Source: Spongilla lacustris
Lineage: Eukaryota; Porifera; Demospongiae; Spongillida; Spongillidae
DNA length: 64,000 bases
Direction: 5' to 3'
NCBI GenBank assembly: GCA_949361645.1
Contig: OX442434.1
Span: 3,288,788 to 3,352,787 of the forward strand
Shown here one piece after another: positions 24,538 through 38,660 of the stretch (positions are counted from its first letter, which is position 1; every line of letters starts with the position of its first letter). A program made the translations under genes and the position numbers. The notes beneath the pieces are model-generated. The model was not told the DNA's origin. It made no database searches and saw nothing but the letters and a program-made list of their open reading frames with translations.

Positions 24538-25877
24538 ATTAAAATATTTTATAGGTACAAATATCACATTAAGTCCCCTGTAGTTTTCTAAAGAGTCATT
24601 AGCATGTCCACCCACCCCGCAGCTTGCGCTCGAAAATATTTCTTCAGTTTCAGGTACAAAATGCCTGAAACAAGTACAATTCCCACCCGCCGCCATTTCC
24701 GACCAGTTGGAATGCACCTAGTTCCCAGTCCCTGCTACAGTTCTACGATATACTACATGGAGATCCAGTCAAGGACCTTGTGATAGCTATAGCACAATCT
24801 TGAAAACCTTTGGCAGCCAGAAGTTTCGAACTGATTAATATAGCATTTTTTGGTGACTTGCATGAAGTTTACAACTGTAAGCTAAGAGACAGAGGGCTAT
24901 ATTAGAGGAATGTTTTATGGCAGGACCTCAGCATGGTAAAATTTGTATGAAGTAACGAACATTTAAGCGGGAGCGTCGCGGGTTAGCTCTGTTTTACATG
25001 TTTACAGTATATGTTTTATAAGTATACTAATCAGCTATATGATCAACATACTTAATAATGAAATTAGAGTTTTCCATCCGTTCCTTTTTGAATACATCAG
25101 TGCAGAAAACAGTTCCTGAAAATAAGTGCTTGCAAGAACGTTTTTATGGAGGACTTTTTTCAGATAAACATAAAAATACAAACAAATCATTTATTGTTTT
25201 TAGCATTGAATGGCAAATATAAAAGCATACATAATCGAGATGAATATTAGGCTCAGATTTAACAGAAAATCAGACCCTTTTCTAAGAGGCCTGCAATTGA
25301 ACATGACCAAACTAGAACTTGTTACCTTCATGAGGGGTATATATGTGGAGACAGGTGGAGGAGGGTTTGAGTGCTTGAACCGTAATGTCACTTAAAGAGA
25401 GCGCCAGAGCCAAAAAAAAAGAGGCCTGCCTGATAAGGGTGGAAAGGCCCAAAGATTGAATGACAATAGATGCAGACTGCTGGGAGTTTGAAAAGACAGG
25501 CATACAGACAGATTAGAGAGATAGAAAGAACTGATCCAGCAAACATAGCTGCGCCCTTGAAAGAAGTGGAACATTAATGGTTGCGGCATTGAGAAAGAGA
25601 TCACAACATCTTACCATACTACAAACAAGACGTTCTAAGTCATTACCTGTATGCATGTAGGTCCACTCAATTTTTATTTTGTTGTTGTTTCAATGTTACA
25701 CTCAGTGTACAAAACATTTGGAACAGAAATTACACATAATGATTCTTTTCCAATGTGTACGCAAGATAGCTTTCTGACTTCAGTTATAGCCATGCTTCTT
25801 TTAGGGATCTATGAATGAGAATTGACTAATTTGATATTTGCTTCTAACAAATCACAACTGCAGAACTATTTAATAAC
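24538..25877. other. Intergenic AT-rich region, nothing recognised
   Basis: Short ORFs only (under 80 codons), without family resemblance or codon-like pattern. The minus-strand receptor-like gene ends at 25878. Confidence 0.5.
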
Positions 25878-28800
25878 TTACACATACTTAGCTGTCCTTG
25901 AAAGATCTACTTGATTGACATCTGCATTTGGACCTTGCATATTTACACTTTCAGGAGCACTTTTGGGGGTAGCACAAGTATCATCTTCAGGGATGTGGCT
26001 ATAAAAATAAAAATCATATATGGCATGGCAATTCTGCATGTGAAGAAGTAAAGTTTCAGTAACTTACATTTTCTTAGGCTGGTCTACTTGCCTGAAGTCT
26101 GCATCTTTATTCAGTATGCCACTTACTGTATTTAGAGCAATCTTCATGGTATCCGGAGTTTCATCAGCAGGAACATAAACTTCACTAATGTTAGTAAGAA
26201 AAAGAATTAGTAACTACAGAGGAAGTAAAACTGAATGCAGTGTTTCATCTTACTACTGCTCCCTGTCAGTTGAATCAGCACTGTATATTTTCAATTTTCT
26301 CTTTTTCTTTTTGAAACACAGTAGAACAGCAAATAGTCCAACTACTAAAAGACAACAGCATAGTATGGCTGCAACAACCAATATGCTAATAATAGCTGGA
26401 ACAAGACTAATTTGAGCAGACAAGTTAAGAGCTTGTGATGGTATAGGAGTGATACTATATGTTATATGCACTTGGATCAGTTGTACGTCGGTGGAAAATG
26501 TGGAATCTGATGTACAATTGCACAATGATGAAGGTACACTTGCATCAGCGTTGGAAGGGATGTAAGAAGTTTGTATGATAGAACCCAGATTCATTGACGA
26601 AGTAATACTTGCATCAGCGTTGGATTGTGTGCTATCAGAACCAAAGCTCATTGATGAAGCAACACTTGCATCAGCGTTGGAAGAGACGTAAGAAGATTGT
26701 ATGATAGAACCCAGATTCATTGATGAAGTAACACTTGCATCAGCGTTGGAAGAGACGTAAGAAGTTTGTATGATAGAACCCAGATTCATTGATGAAGTAA
26801 CACTTGCATCAGCGTTGGAAGAGACGTAAGAAGTTTGTGTGATAGAACCCAGATTCATTGATGAAGTAACACTTGCATCAGCGTTGGAAGAGACGTAAGA
26901 AGTTTGTGTGATAGAACCCAGATTCATTGATGAAGTAACACTTGCATCAGCGTTGGAAGAGACGTAAGAAGTGTGTGTGATAGAACCCAGATTCATTGAT
27001 GAAGTAACACTTGCATCAGCGTAGGATTGTGTGCTATCAGAACCAAAGCTCATTGACGAAGTAACACTTGCATCAGTGTAGGAACAGTTGTAAGAAGTTT
27101 GCATGATAGAACCCTGACACATTGATGAAGTAACACTTGCATCAGTGTAAGAAGAGATGTGAGGAGTTTGTGCGTTAGAACCAGAACCGACGTATGTTGA
27201 TGTTGATCCACATGACATACATCCAAATGGTGATGATATTGATGAACTTAATTCTGTGCAGAGAGAAAAAAAATTAGTGCCACTCCTTATTTCAACAACT
27301 GTAGTATTTTCTACTGAAAGAATCGATAGTTTTTTAGCAATCAAATGCAATACATGTAATCCAGTTGTGCCAAATGCAACTTTTGAGTGCATGAAATCAT
27401 TCGCAAACGAAGTAAACTCATATTATCCGGTGTGTTGACGGTGTTATAGCCAGAGTTGTAGAAATATTATATATTAAATCAGCAAATCAAACCCTTACCA
27501 ATACAGGTTTCATTATTTTTTTCAAGTTGATAGCCTGTATAGCAGGAGCAGAAATAGCTTCCTATAGTGTTGGTACAGTTCTGATTGCATCCACTGATGT
27601 TTAGTGCACATTCGTCAATGTCTGCGTGGAAAATTGACAAAATACGTGAACAGGTGTATTTATTAAATCAGCTTGAATCAAACAATTACCAATACAGGTT
27701 TCATTGTCTTTGTCAAGTTTGTAGCCTGGATAGCAGGAACAGAAATAGCTTCCAATAGTGTTGGTGCAATTTTGACTACACCCACTGATGTTTAGAGCAC
27801 ACTCATCAATGTCTGCATGAAAAATTAAGCAGAATACATAAATTGAAGTATTCATTAAATAGGCTAATCAAACGATTACCAATGCAAGTTTCACAATCTT
27901 TGTCAAGTTGATATCCTAGATAGCAAGAGCAGAAATAGCTTCCAATAGTGTTGGTACAGTTCTGATTGCATCCACTGATGTTTAGTGCACACTCATCAAT
28001 ATCTGCATGGAAATTTTTTAAAATGCGTACACAGGTGCATTTTTAAAACCAGCTAATCAAATGCTTACCAATGCAGGTTTCATTGTACATATCAAGTTGG
28101 TAGCCTAGATAGCAGGAACAGAAATAGCTTCCAATAGTGTTGGTGCATTTCTGATTGCATCCACTGATGTTAAGTGCACACTCATCAATGTCTGGAAGGA
28201 AAATTAAACAGAATACATTACCTGGAGTATTTATTAAATCAGCTAATCAAACGATTACCAATGCAGGTTTCATTGTCCTTGTCAAGTTGGTAGCCTGGAT
28301 AGCAGGAACAGAAATAGCTTCCAATAGTGTTGGTACAGTTCTCATTGCATCCACTGATGTTTAGTGCACACTCATCAATGTCTGGAAGGAAAATTAAACA
28401 GAATACATTACGTGAGTGTTTATTAAATCAGCTAATCAAACGATTACCAATGCAAGTTTCATTGTCCTTGTCAAGTTGGTAGCCTGGATAGCAAGAACAG
28501 AAATAGCTTCCATTAGTGTTGGTACAGTTCTCATTGCATCCACTGATGTTTAGTGCACACTCATCAATGTCTGGAAGGAAATACATTACCTGGAGTATTT
28601 CTTAAATTAGCTAATCAAACGATTACCAATGCAGGTCTCATTGTCTGTGTCAAGATGGTAGCCTAGATAGCAGGAACAGAAATAGCTTCCAATAGTGTTG
28701 GTACAATTCTGATTGCATCCACTGATGTTTAGTGCACACTCATCAATGTCTGCATGGAAATTTAAAAAGCGTAAACAGTGTATTTTTTTTAACCAGCTTA

Positions 28801-31800
28801 TCAAATGCTTTTACATACACAACCTAATATAAATTATTAGAATTTAATTTTATAATGGTTCATTAATTTCAATCCTCAGTAATACAGATTTTAAAGCATC
28901 ATATTCTTTTGTGGATATCGGTAAAATTACCTGAACAGTTCCTTAAGTCTGCTGCAAGTTGATAACCAGAGTAGCATGAGCAGTTATAGCTTCCAATGGT
29001 GTTGGTACAATTCTGACTGCATCCACTGGTATTCATTGCACATTCATTGATATCTGAAATGTATGTGAGGCACAAAGAGCATTACAACACAACAAAAAAG
29101 ACTTGAATGCCTTCATACCGTGTGTTCTCACAAAGGAATGCAATGTTTACAATTCCTTACTAGGATTAATAAAAATGATTTTATGAATATGCAGTGATAA
29201 AGAATATGAACCTTATTATGAAAATAAGGTTGCCTTCAATAATGGAAGAGATAAATGAAATAGCTTTTAATAATTAATTTAACTAAATAATATAATGTAC
29301 TCCAACTTTGAGATTTATAAGCTACAGAATAACTTGGATAAAAGTTTGAAAAATTAAAATTATGAAATTATTTTGACCTTTTACTACTTAATATTGAAAA
29401 CAACAAATCAAACTTGAAAACGTTAGAAGACCACTAAATATAGGTTTTAATCACTATCTTTTAATACCAAATAAAATGTTGTTCTGACTTCCTTTAATAA
29501 TGAACTGAAATTAGTTATCGAAAAACGTATTTACATTTTAACAACTCGAAAGGGGTTACAATAATTTCTAATAACTCTGTATTGAACTTGCATGTAGTAA
29601 CTTGAAATCACCCACTGCATATTCATATATCATGCTACTTATTTAAAGTCAATTTTCTCTGAAATTATTTGAATAACTTTGATAATGAGGGCTTTGAATG
29701 TGTTGATTTATGAGGGATTTGGTACAATGTACTTTATTTGCATAATAAAAGTAATGAATTAATTCCATTCCTGAGTTATACGGATTTATAGTGAGAATAG
29801 CAGGAACAGTAATAGCTTCCTACAGTGTTGGTGCAATTCTGACTGCATCCACTAATATTCATTGCACATTCATCGATATCTTAATTAATGTATGAAGAGC
29901 ATTACTACACAATGAAGAAAGACTTGTAACCTGTAAAGGTTGAGTGCCCTTATATAAATAAAATTCTTCTTACCAGAACAGTTTTTGAAGTCTGCTGCCA
30001 GTTCGTAACCATAGTCACACAAACAGTAAAAGCTTCCTATGGTGTTGGTGCAATTCTGACTGCATCCAATGGCATTCAATACACACTCTTCAATATCTGA
30101 AATACAGCAATGGATAAAAGTGCACTCAGTAACATCAATAAGCTCTTCTTACCAGAACAGTTCCTTAAGTCTGCTGCAAGTTCATAACCATCGTCACATG
30201 AGCAGTTATAGCTTCCTATGGTGTTGGTACAATTCTGACTGCATCCACTGGTATTCAATACACACTCATTGATATCTGAAATATATGTGAATCAACTTGC
30301 ATTTTTTACTATATAATGCGCATGAATTCTAACCAGAACAGTTCCTTAAGTCTGTGGCAAGTATATAACCATAGTCACATGAGCAGTAATAACTTCCCAT
30401 TGTGTTGGTACATGCCTGGCTGCATCCACTGATATTCAAGACACATTCATTGATATCTGCAACAAATTCATCGTTTAAGCACCACATAGTACTGTAATTA
30501 CATTACAAAGATCGTTCGCAAATTTGTATGTAAGATATTCTACTCAAATTGCCAAAATCAAAGGCAATACATATAAGCTGTGACATATATTAGAACCATT
30601 TTAAGCTGTGCAAATCAGCTTGCGACTAAGATGTTTTTACATGTGGTGCTATTGTAAAATATATGTTAGGTAAAGGTGTTTCAGGATGTTGTCTTCATGT
30701 GTATAGTCTTATAGAAGCTATGGTTCATACTTCCACTTTTAGTACTTTCACCTTTTGTAGGTCTTAGCCTTGTTGTCTAAAAATGAATTGCCTCTCTTAT
30801 TGCTGTGAACCATACTGAGTGGTTTAGGTTCCAATGTGGCTTTTTCTAGCTCTGCCACCATCTTATCACTGACTGCACCATTCACCATTTATTGCATGCA
30901 CATGCAGCATGCATGCTTTTTGCTTACATATATATCATTCACTAACCATGTACTGTGCAAGCACTATGTATTTATTCCATTCATGTATTACGCTTACGTA
31001 CCTCTACTACAGTGTATGTACCCCAGATATTGTATAAATTGAGCAATCAAGCCTGAAAAATTGCTAGGACAGGCTTTGCGTGTTTTGTTAAGTACGAACT
31101 CGTTGAACGAAAAGCGGACCGTTTTTGGCAAGGTAGAACCATTTTTGGCGGACAGATATGGTCCGGGCGGACCACTTTTGGCGACCAAAATCAGTCCCTT
31201 TTGGCGACCAAAAGTAGGTATTTTAATAAATTTTTGAAAATGAATAAAACTAGAACTTTTATGCATAGCCTAAAAGAGCAAATTGAATGCATCAAAAATA
31301 TGCTTTTGCCACGGAAAACAGATTACTATTTCAAAAGTTATAACGTTTCAAACATTGCGTCGCGGGTGACTAACAATGTACGCAATGTGAATGGACCGCG
31401 ATATAAAAAACTGTGACCGCTTGACTTCTCCATGCATGCAGCTACTGTAAAAGTATTCAAGATAATGATGCCATAATTGCATAAAATACAACATAGGTAC
31501 TCTTTATAAGGTTCACAGGGTCAAATACACATTACATCTAAATTTAGGTATCTCATTATACATGTATAATCTAGCTGCCAATACGGCAATAGCCCGTGTA
31601 GCGATATCATAATGTTCTCCCCGGCTATTTATTCACATTCATCATTCTTCCAATGTGTAATAATTACTTTAGGAGCTTGAGACTTCTTTGATTGATTTAC
31701 ACATATTATATGTCCATTGTATAGCACATTTTGATGATCCACATACCACAGGTGATCAATACACAGACCATTAATAACTGATCACGCCCATAGCCATTGA

Positions 31801-34800
31801 GACATCAGGAGAGAGCTTGACCATCCACCTTAGGCAGGCATCGGGATATTGCAATGCCTACTCTTACTTGCTACAAAGGCTATCAGTTGCAGTACAATGT
31901 GGAAAATGCTGCTTCTATTATGGATTCTGTGGGCCAGCATGCAGTGGTAGACTTTTTTCTGCAACTTTTTACTAGTATATAGTTACTTATTGTGCATTGT
32001 TTGTGCTTACCTTTATTATTTTATTATTACAAATAACTGACACGTTGGATAAAACGCTTTAATAATATTACATTAATTTATTTTTCATTATGAGATATTA
32101 CGAAACTCAATTGATAATTCCACTTCCTTTTCTGCCACACACTGCAACTTTTCCCCTATCTTCCTCCTTGAACCGTTCTCCTTCTTTAGAATCTTATCTT
32201 TAAATTGCTGATCTTGCAATATAGAAATGTTGTGTTCATGTTGTTTACTAACTAACTTCACTCTCTGAGCTTGTCTGATGCAAAATTTAACCAGTCTATA
32301 TTTTCTTGCTTGTTCTGAGAGTGTGCACACAACCATTGCATTGTTCCATTAATTTTACATTTTACGTTTCCATCATTTAAAATTAGATGCTTTTCTATAA
32401 AGGTAGTCAGCCAGGCCAAGGGTGCATTGCGTTCAGCAAACATACTTGGTGAACAATGGATGGTGATAGATGAGCTAAAGTACCTTCAAGGTAGCCATGC
32501 AACTGTGTCTATATTACACATATTACACCTTTAGGTAGCTAGTGTACTACAATATCTATTATCTTAAATTATCTTATCTTGTTCTGTTGTAGCATGCAGA
32601 ATTTTGTACTTCAAGGTTCAGGGAGAGCAGTAATATTCAAACCTGCCATTTGATCCAAAGCTACTTCAATAACTGGGCATATGCTGGTTATGGGTAGATG
32701 TATTTCTCAATGTTACTGCATAGCTAGGATACACTAACATGAAAATATTGTCTTGAAAAATACGCTGTGTGGGCACCATCATATTTTTATGATTGAGCTG
32801 TTTTTAATGATATGGCGGTCCATGCTGTACAATACTTTCCATAACTAACGCGTGCCTTGACGAATTCGGTGCGTATTAAATAGAACTATCACACAACTCT
32901 TTGACACATAAACAAAATAGATTGTCTATGCGTTGAAAATACAAAAAATAAGTTTAATTCCCTGCGCTCTAACACAGAAATACCAGGTTAAGCATTATTA
33001 TGTCAAGCTCTAAGCAATCCAACAGTAAACACCAGTGCCGATAAATGGACCCTTGGGCACCATCCAAAGCTCATGAAATTTTATCCTGATATAGGCTAAG
33101 ACCTAATAAACATGGGAAACGCTTCCTCAAGTGAGTGCTTTAAGAATCTAGGGAATGGCTAATCGCGACCGATTACTATGGAAATCAACGAGGCACACAA
33201 AATAACGCCGTATGCTGGCTTACATTTAGATACCAAGAGTGTATCGGGCAACCCCTTTTGTTCTGTATTCTAGCAATAAAGTCCTAAATACCTTGCAAAC
33301 AACTTTACAAAGCGCGCGTCTTCTTAAGCACTCGTAGAGAAATCCTAAATACGGTCACAATTTTCGACGAGATTTAATTTGATACATAGATTGGAATGGA
33401 TGTCATTAGCCATATGCAATCCGAGTTTCGCCGGAAGTGGTCGTTAGTTGGGGTTTTATGGCTAGCTGTGTATAAGACTGTTACGAATTTTTTTTAAATA
33501 CAAGCACATAGTATACGCACATGCATCTCCATACACCACGACCCACTTTTCAGTCTTCTAATTAACAGGCGTGCATATAAAAACGTGTTACAGTCCCACA
33601 AAAGTTGAAACAACACTACAGTGGGCATTACACTGATAGCACCGAACACCCTACACTGACTCTACGAGCTGCACACTACAGACATATGACAGATGTACGT
33701 TGGCAACCTAATAGCTTTCGTAGGGAAGTATCAGAAACTGCTTAGATGGTTCCTGTGCGACTTACCGTACTCACGATACAGTCGCACAAAGCCTTGCTGT
33801 GTATATAAGTCAATTATAACATGTTACCCAAAAAATTTAACACAAGCTCATACATAGTACGACAAGCTAAAAGATACACTTCACCATACACCACGATGTG
33901 TGCACTACACTTTTCAGTCTTTTAATCTTACAGGCGTGCATATCAAAACGTGTTACAGTCGCACAAAGAGTGGGCCTTATATAGCAGCTAACACCGTACA
34001 CGCTAAGAACTACACGCTACAGATACATGTAGGTTAGTCAACCTCATAGCTTTCGTAGTGAAGTATCTGAAACTGCTTAGACGGTTCCTATACGACTTAC
34101 CATACTCACGATACAGTCGCACAAAGCCATCAAGCCGTCTATGAACTATAATCAACTGACAACGTTCAACCTGCCCTAGCAATGAGTAGGGTTGTATACA
34201 GATTGACAACTAACCTATACGAACACTTCTTACCAATAAAACACGCGTTAAGTGCTAGAAAAGGGTCAGAAAGCTAGGATAACTGTACGCCCACGCACCG
34301 AAAAAGCGAAACGCGGATTGCAAATAAATGTTGTACGAGTCCTAATGGATCACGTGAGAGGTTTCCAATCCATGTATCATGATTAAAGTACCTACCAAAA
34401 GTGGTCCGCCGGACCACTTTTAGGTAGGACCACTTTTGCCATGACAGGACATATTCTGCGGAGGAAGGACAAAATCCGCTAGCAGAATCCGCTAGCGGGT
34501 TCTGTCGGGGGGGGGGGGGGGGGGGGGGGGGAGACAAAATCCGCTGTGACACCGGTCCCACCAACCCGGAGAAAAAAAAAAGAAAAAAAATCATCCCCGA
34601 TCGACCACAGACCAAGCCAGACACGTGAATAAACACCGTACCTTCAACGGTAACGTAGAACCCTTCACTGGTAGCAGTCAAGCTGCTGCCGTTCACTCCG
34701 TTGCTGCCAGAGCATGTGTAGCTCCCAGTGTTGTTCTCAGTGGTATTGCAAATCACGAGATAAGATACGGTGTATGTGTAGTTGCTTACAGTGAATGTGC

Positions 34801-35225
34801 TTGTCTCTATTGTGGTAGTATTTGTGTTTTGGACGACACTTGTGGATCCATCCTGGTTTGTCACACTCCACGTAATGTTGGGTAAAGGGATAGCATAGAC
34901 AACACAACTAACAATTACTACGCCTCCAGTGTCACTTGAGGCGTTGATGGGGTATACTATGACTGCCGGTGGCTCTGCATGATATATAGAAGTTACACAT
35001 GAATTGGTAATAATACTGAATTATATACGGTAAACCGGTACCTTGGACTACTTGGCCACCACCGGATGGTGAGATGAGGAGTATAACGGCTGCTATGGCG
35101 ATGATGTTTTCGATGCAAGAGCGACTAGAGACCGCACCGAGGTTGGCTGCTAACATAAATTTGAAGTTTGCAGCTTCAGTTGTCATGATTCTTGCACGCA
35201 CACGATTAAGTATTATCTTTGCCAA
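25878..35225 (-). CDS. Ig/EGF-repeat single-pass membrane protein
   Basis: On the minus strand I join exon 35225-35042 (start Met, hydrophobic segment [11 protein letters not shown]), 34974-34642 (Ig-like domain: ITWSV, then NTGSYTC) and eleven EGF exons. These start on the left at 30334, 30153, 29974, 28931, 28627, 28448, 28259, 28069, 27880, 27690 and 27499, each exactly 123 nt. Exons 27253-26254, 26184-26068 and 25998-25878 (stop) follow. The total is 3,108 nt, 1,035 aa. Each EGF unit has DI(D/N)EC for calcium, six cysteines and the CxNxxxxYxCxC hydroxylation consensus. The long exon encodes a Ser/Thr-rich stalk of 23-residue repeats, a TM segment ([20 protein letters not shown]) and a basic stop-transfer KKKKRK. 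All Ig and EGF exons are phase 1-1. It is likely an adhesion or receptor-like surface protein; no vertebrate orthologue is claimed. Joining the Ig exons across a 4.2-kb intron is inference, and they could be a separate gene. Confidence 0.75.
26540..27200 (-). repeat. 69-nt coding repeat (Ser/Thr-rich stalk)
   Basis: About ten units of 23 residues with the core [20 protein letters not shown]. The middle units are almost identical at DNA level, which suggests recent expansion or homogenisation. Dense Ser/Thr suggests an O-glycosylated, extended juxtamembrane stalk. Confidence 0.9.
29793..29880 (-). pseudogene. Decayed EGF exon
   Basis: The minus strand reads [19 protein letters not shown], then [11 protein letters not shown] and a stop. 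The first five cysteines are intact, but the last loop (Y.L....C.G) and the splice donor are lost. It sits in the 0.9-kb intron between exons 29974-30096 and 28931-29053, where a further EGF unit would be expected. Confidence 0.75.
32088..32443 (-). pseudogene. Frameshifted ORF fragment, family not recognised
   Basis: Two overlapping minus-strand frames give one plausible peptide when read across a frameshift near 32260-32280. The first part includes [19 protein letters not shown], the second [18 protein letters not shown] and a charged helical end. It lacks an intact start and looks like a degraded repeat-borne or retro-copied coding fragment. I cannot name it. Confidence 0.3.
33528..34135. 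repeat. Direct duplication, period about 355 bp
   Basis: Segments 33528-33795 and 33883-34135 align along their length: both contain catacaccacga, caggcgtgcatat.aaaacg, gtgttacagtc, agctttcgtag.gaagtatc and cacgatacagtcgcacaaag. Mismatches are scattered. No coding content. Confidence 0.8.
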
Positions 35226-38200
35226 AAAATGTCGTCAAAACACGGCGCACAAACGCACACACACACACACTGCTACTGATGTCGATTAAGTAACAGTCAC
35301 GTTACACTGCTATCAATTAATAAGATTCACGTAGTGTTTGTATATGTAGCAGTGCCATGGAAACGCAAATTTATGCATTGGCGCTTGCACATACATGAGT
35401 TCAGAATAGAACTCCAAGCTCGCTTATCAGTTCAGAGTAAAAGAATAACTTTTAAACGAAACCGACAATGATAGAACGAATCGTGTTCGCGAAAACTGAT
35501 GAAGTCTCCGCCATAGGCTATCTATCTACCACCTCAAGTCCGCGAAAGTGGATCCCTTAAAACTCGATCCCGTCTTACGTATACTCTATTCGATCACATT
35601 TTGAAAATATAAATACGAAAACAAAACACATCAAGCCGGCAAAGCCATCTTCTTTTCTTACGCAAGAGAGTTTTTTTTAGAAACATTTCCCTTTTTAACC
35701 CCATAAAGTAACAATCACTTACAGTTAGGTTACATGTATTATTTTCCTAGGCCTTAATTCTGCTATTCAGCCTATTGTATCTCCGCTATTTTGTCTTTCC
35801 ATATTAATTCTCTTTAGTTAAATGCAGTTTCATCTGCAGAAGCTGAGCTATAGTGATGTTGTGGGACTGTATTCGGTTGACTCCTGGTTCCAAGTGTTAT
35901 ATGCAAAGGTACATGTATCCAAGTGAGTATCCAGGTACTTGCTTGTCACTGCAGAATTTCGCAAGCATTAACTAAATGGTTTGATTGAACCACTCATCCA
36001 AACTGTTGGCCTAAAATAAAGGATGCTATACAGCTTAATACCTGAATAAAGCTATGTACCTTGGATGAGAAGGTTGTGGCTTAAGCAATAGCACTAATCA
36101 GGCTGTGCCAGGAGTTCTGTGCCTTGGTAAGAGATCAGAACTGTAGGTATGCCCATTTGCATGACTAGGAATATATTTTAGTGAGGAGGAGGAGCATAGG
36201 TAATAGTGATTCAAAAATAGTAAGACAATTATCATTGCTTTTTACCTTTAAAAATTCTATTGCGGCACCACTGGAATCAAATGCCACTCACTTTCTGTAA
36301 TAAACAGTGATGTCAACGCATACCTGTGTCCAGCAGAAGCTTCAGGGGTTGGCTCTATTAAATTGACAATACCAATAGGAAACCATGTATGTACTTTGAT
36401 TGGATGTAACTCTGGTCAGTTGTCAAGCCGGCCTTTGAATTATTTAATTTAGTATGCTGGCACTACTCACGTATTTTGGGATGAGGCGTGTACATTATAT
36501 AAATAAGCAATAAATGTAAATGTCAAGCACAATTTAATAATGCTAATACAATGTACTTAAAATTTGCTCCACATCATAGAAGATTCCATGCAGGCCAGTA
36601 GAAACGTTCTGGCACCTTGTTCACGTCAGTGATCTACCAAGGTAATCATGCAGCAGTAGGGTCACAGTGGCAGAGCTTCACTATGATATGATTGTAAATT
36701 ACCATCCAGTGTTAAATATTTAGATTAAAACTACTCTAGGCACTGATTTTCTGTGAAGACTGAAATTGCTTATAGCTTAAATATTTTTTCCCTATTCCAT
36801 ACAGTGCTCAATTATTCGTATCTACTTTGTCACATCTTGCAGACCAACATATTATGTACATGTAGGTCCTAAAGAATAAAACTCTGAAGGATAGCTTATA
36901 TTTCTTGACAACTAATAGTTACCGAAGTAACACTAATTGAAGTGCATTACCCATATACATCATTGTATAGTACCATGCATTCCCTTTGAGCTAATCATGA
37001 TGTTCAGGAGGAAGCCTGTACTACCTGTAGAATTACGTGTTGCTAGTGAGTCAAATGAAACCTGCTAAGTGATTTCAAACAAGGCTTGAATGCAGTCAGC
37101 CTGTAATGAACAGAATATATAATTAAACCAAGGTATGAAACATTTCAGGTTTAATAAAATAAGCATTTAATATACATGTGCTAGGCAAAAAGCAAAACCT
37201 ATAAGTTCCTACTTAGGTTAACTATATTAGTGCATTTGCAATTTTTGCTTACATCAACAATGTTAGTTTTTTAATGTACGGCACTCTTATTAAAACTGCT
37301 TCACGTTCATTCCTGTTCCGATTTCCTTAGTGATTTGGGGCCGGGCGGCCTATTCAGTAGTATATTACATGAGGACACTTTTCCCTAGCGATTTGGTACC
37401 CCCTTGTGAAATAGGATCCCCACAATTATATTGACGCAGTGCACTGATATGCATTAACTTGCATGCATGCAGACACATAACTATTTGTCATTTATTGAAG
37501 CACAACAAACAGTTTTGATGCCCATGCATGCATGCACATCTATAATGGTACCATTGGTCGCACTGAATCATTAAGCCTGATTCAAGCATTCTGCAGCTAC
37601 AATGAAGCAGAACAAGATGCTTCTTTGCACATCTTATGATGGTCGGATCTGATGTTGTTGTTGGTTGAGGAAATGGTGTTATAGTTCAGCCACTTTGCAT
37701 AGCAGATGGAACGTACGATGCCTTGATCAAAAAGAGTGCTTCTTTAGAAACATGGTAGGTGGCAAATGCAATACTGCCAGTGGATCTGAACTGGACATTA
37801 TGCAACAATCAAGACTGCGATGTCACTTGTACCAGAGATAATAGCATTTAGCTAAACTCTACTATCCCTTCCTGTACACAGTACTAAACTACTCTTTAAG
37901 ACTCAATATAAGACAGCCATAAAGACACTACCATCACTAAAGGCTGTTGTAACCAATTGGTCCTTACAAATGTAGGCCCATATAGGCACATATTACAGAT
38001 AGTTATAGAATACCATCGAGACATTTTATGGGAAACTGATCCATAAATTAAAGAAGCATTGCCCGGATTACAAGATCAACCAGCAAGCCTCCTTCTCTTG
38101 TGGTGTTTAGTCATTCCTATGATCCTAGGAGAGAACTGGAAATAAAGTAGTGTGATATGTTAACAGTGCATAAATAATAATCTACTTCATTAATTTTTTT

Positions 38201-38660
38201 AAATCTGTATCCCTGTGGAATTTTGGGAATTGGGGTTGAGGGGCCCAGTACACCTTTGTCTCAAGATTGGCCTCCCATCTTGCCATTTGTCTGTCCCTCC
38301 CCAGACCATCAGACATGGCAAACATATACAGCTGGCACACCATGACACTAATCCAGTCCATCTCCAGAGCCATCTTGGCTAGGCCATTGTGACTTTGTAA
38401 CTGTATTCCTTGCTAATATTGAGTTGAATGCTAGCTGAGCAAAACTGTAACCACTATAATCAAGATTGTCTTTTCGTTCATTGGAAAACGGTCATTTTGC
38501 CATGCAAAATGCAATCCAAAAGTTGCATTTCCATCTTGATATCTTATTCAGTAGTATATATACCTTGTGCCAAAGGGCAGTCAAAAAGCTAATGCAAACA
38601 TCCCACAGTCACAAAAAAAACGCGTCGAATCAATTCTTGATTTCCAATTGATTTATCACT
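35226..38660. other. 3.4-kb region without recognisable gene
   Basis: Upstream of the Ig/EGF gene start. AT-rich, with no ORF above about 65 codons, no splice-linked coding pattern and no clear repeat array. The proximal part presumably includes the Ig/EGF gene promoter. Confidence 0.5.

Larger units (their letters stand above)
30457..34641. other. Large intron (or intergenic gap) between the EGF and Ig exons
   Basis: It holds palindromic ggtccgggcggacc-type motifs (near 31165 and 34400), a direct duplication (33528-33795 and 33883-34135), a 25-bp G run (34507-34531) and a decayed open frame (32088-32443). No further EGF or Ig exon was found in it. Confidence 0.5.
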
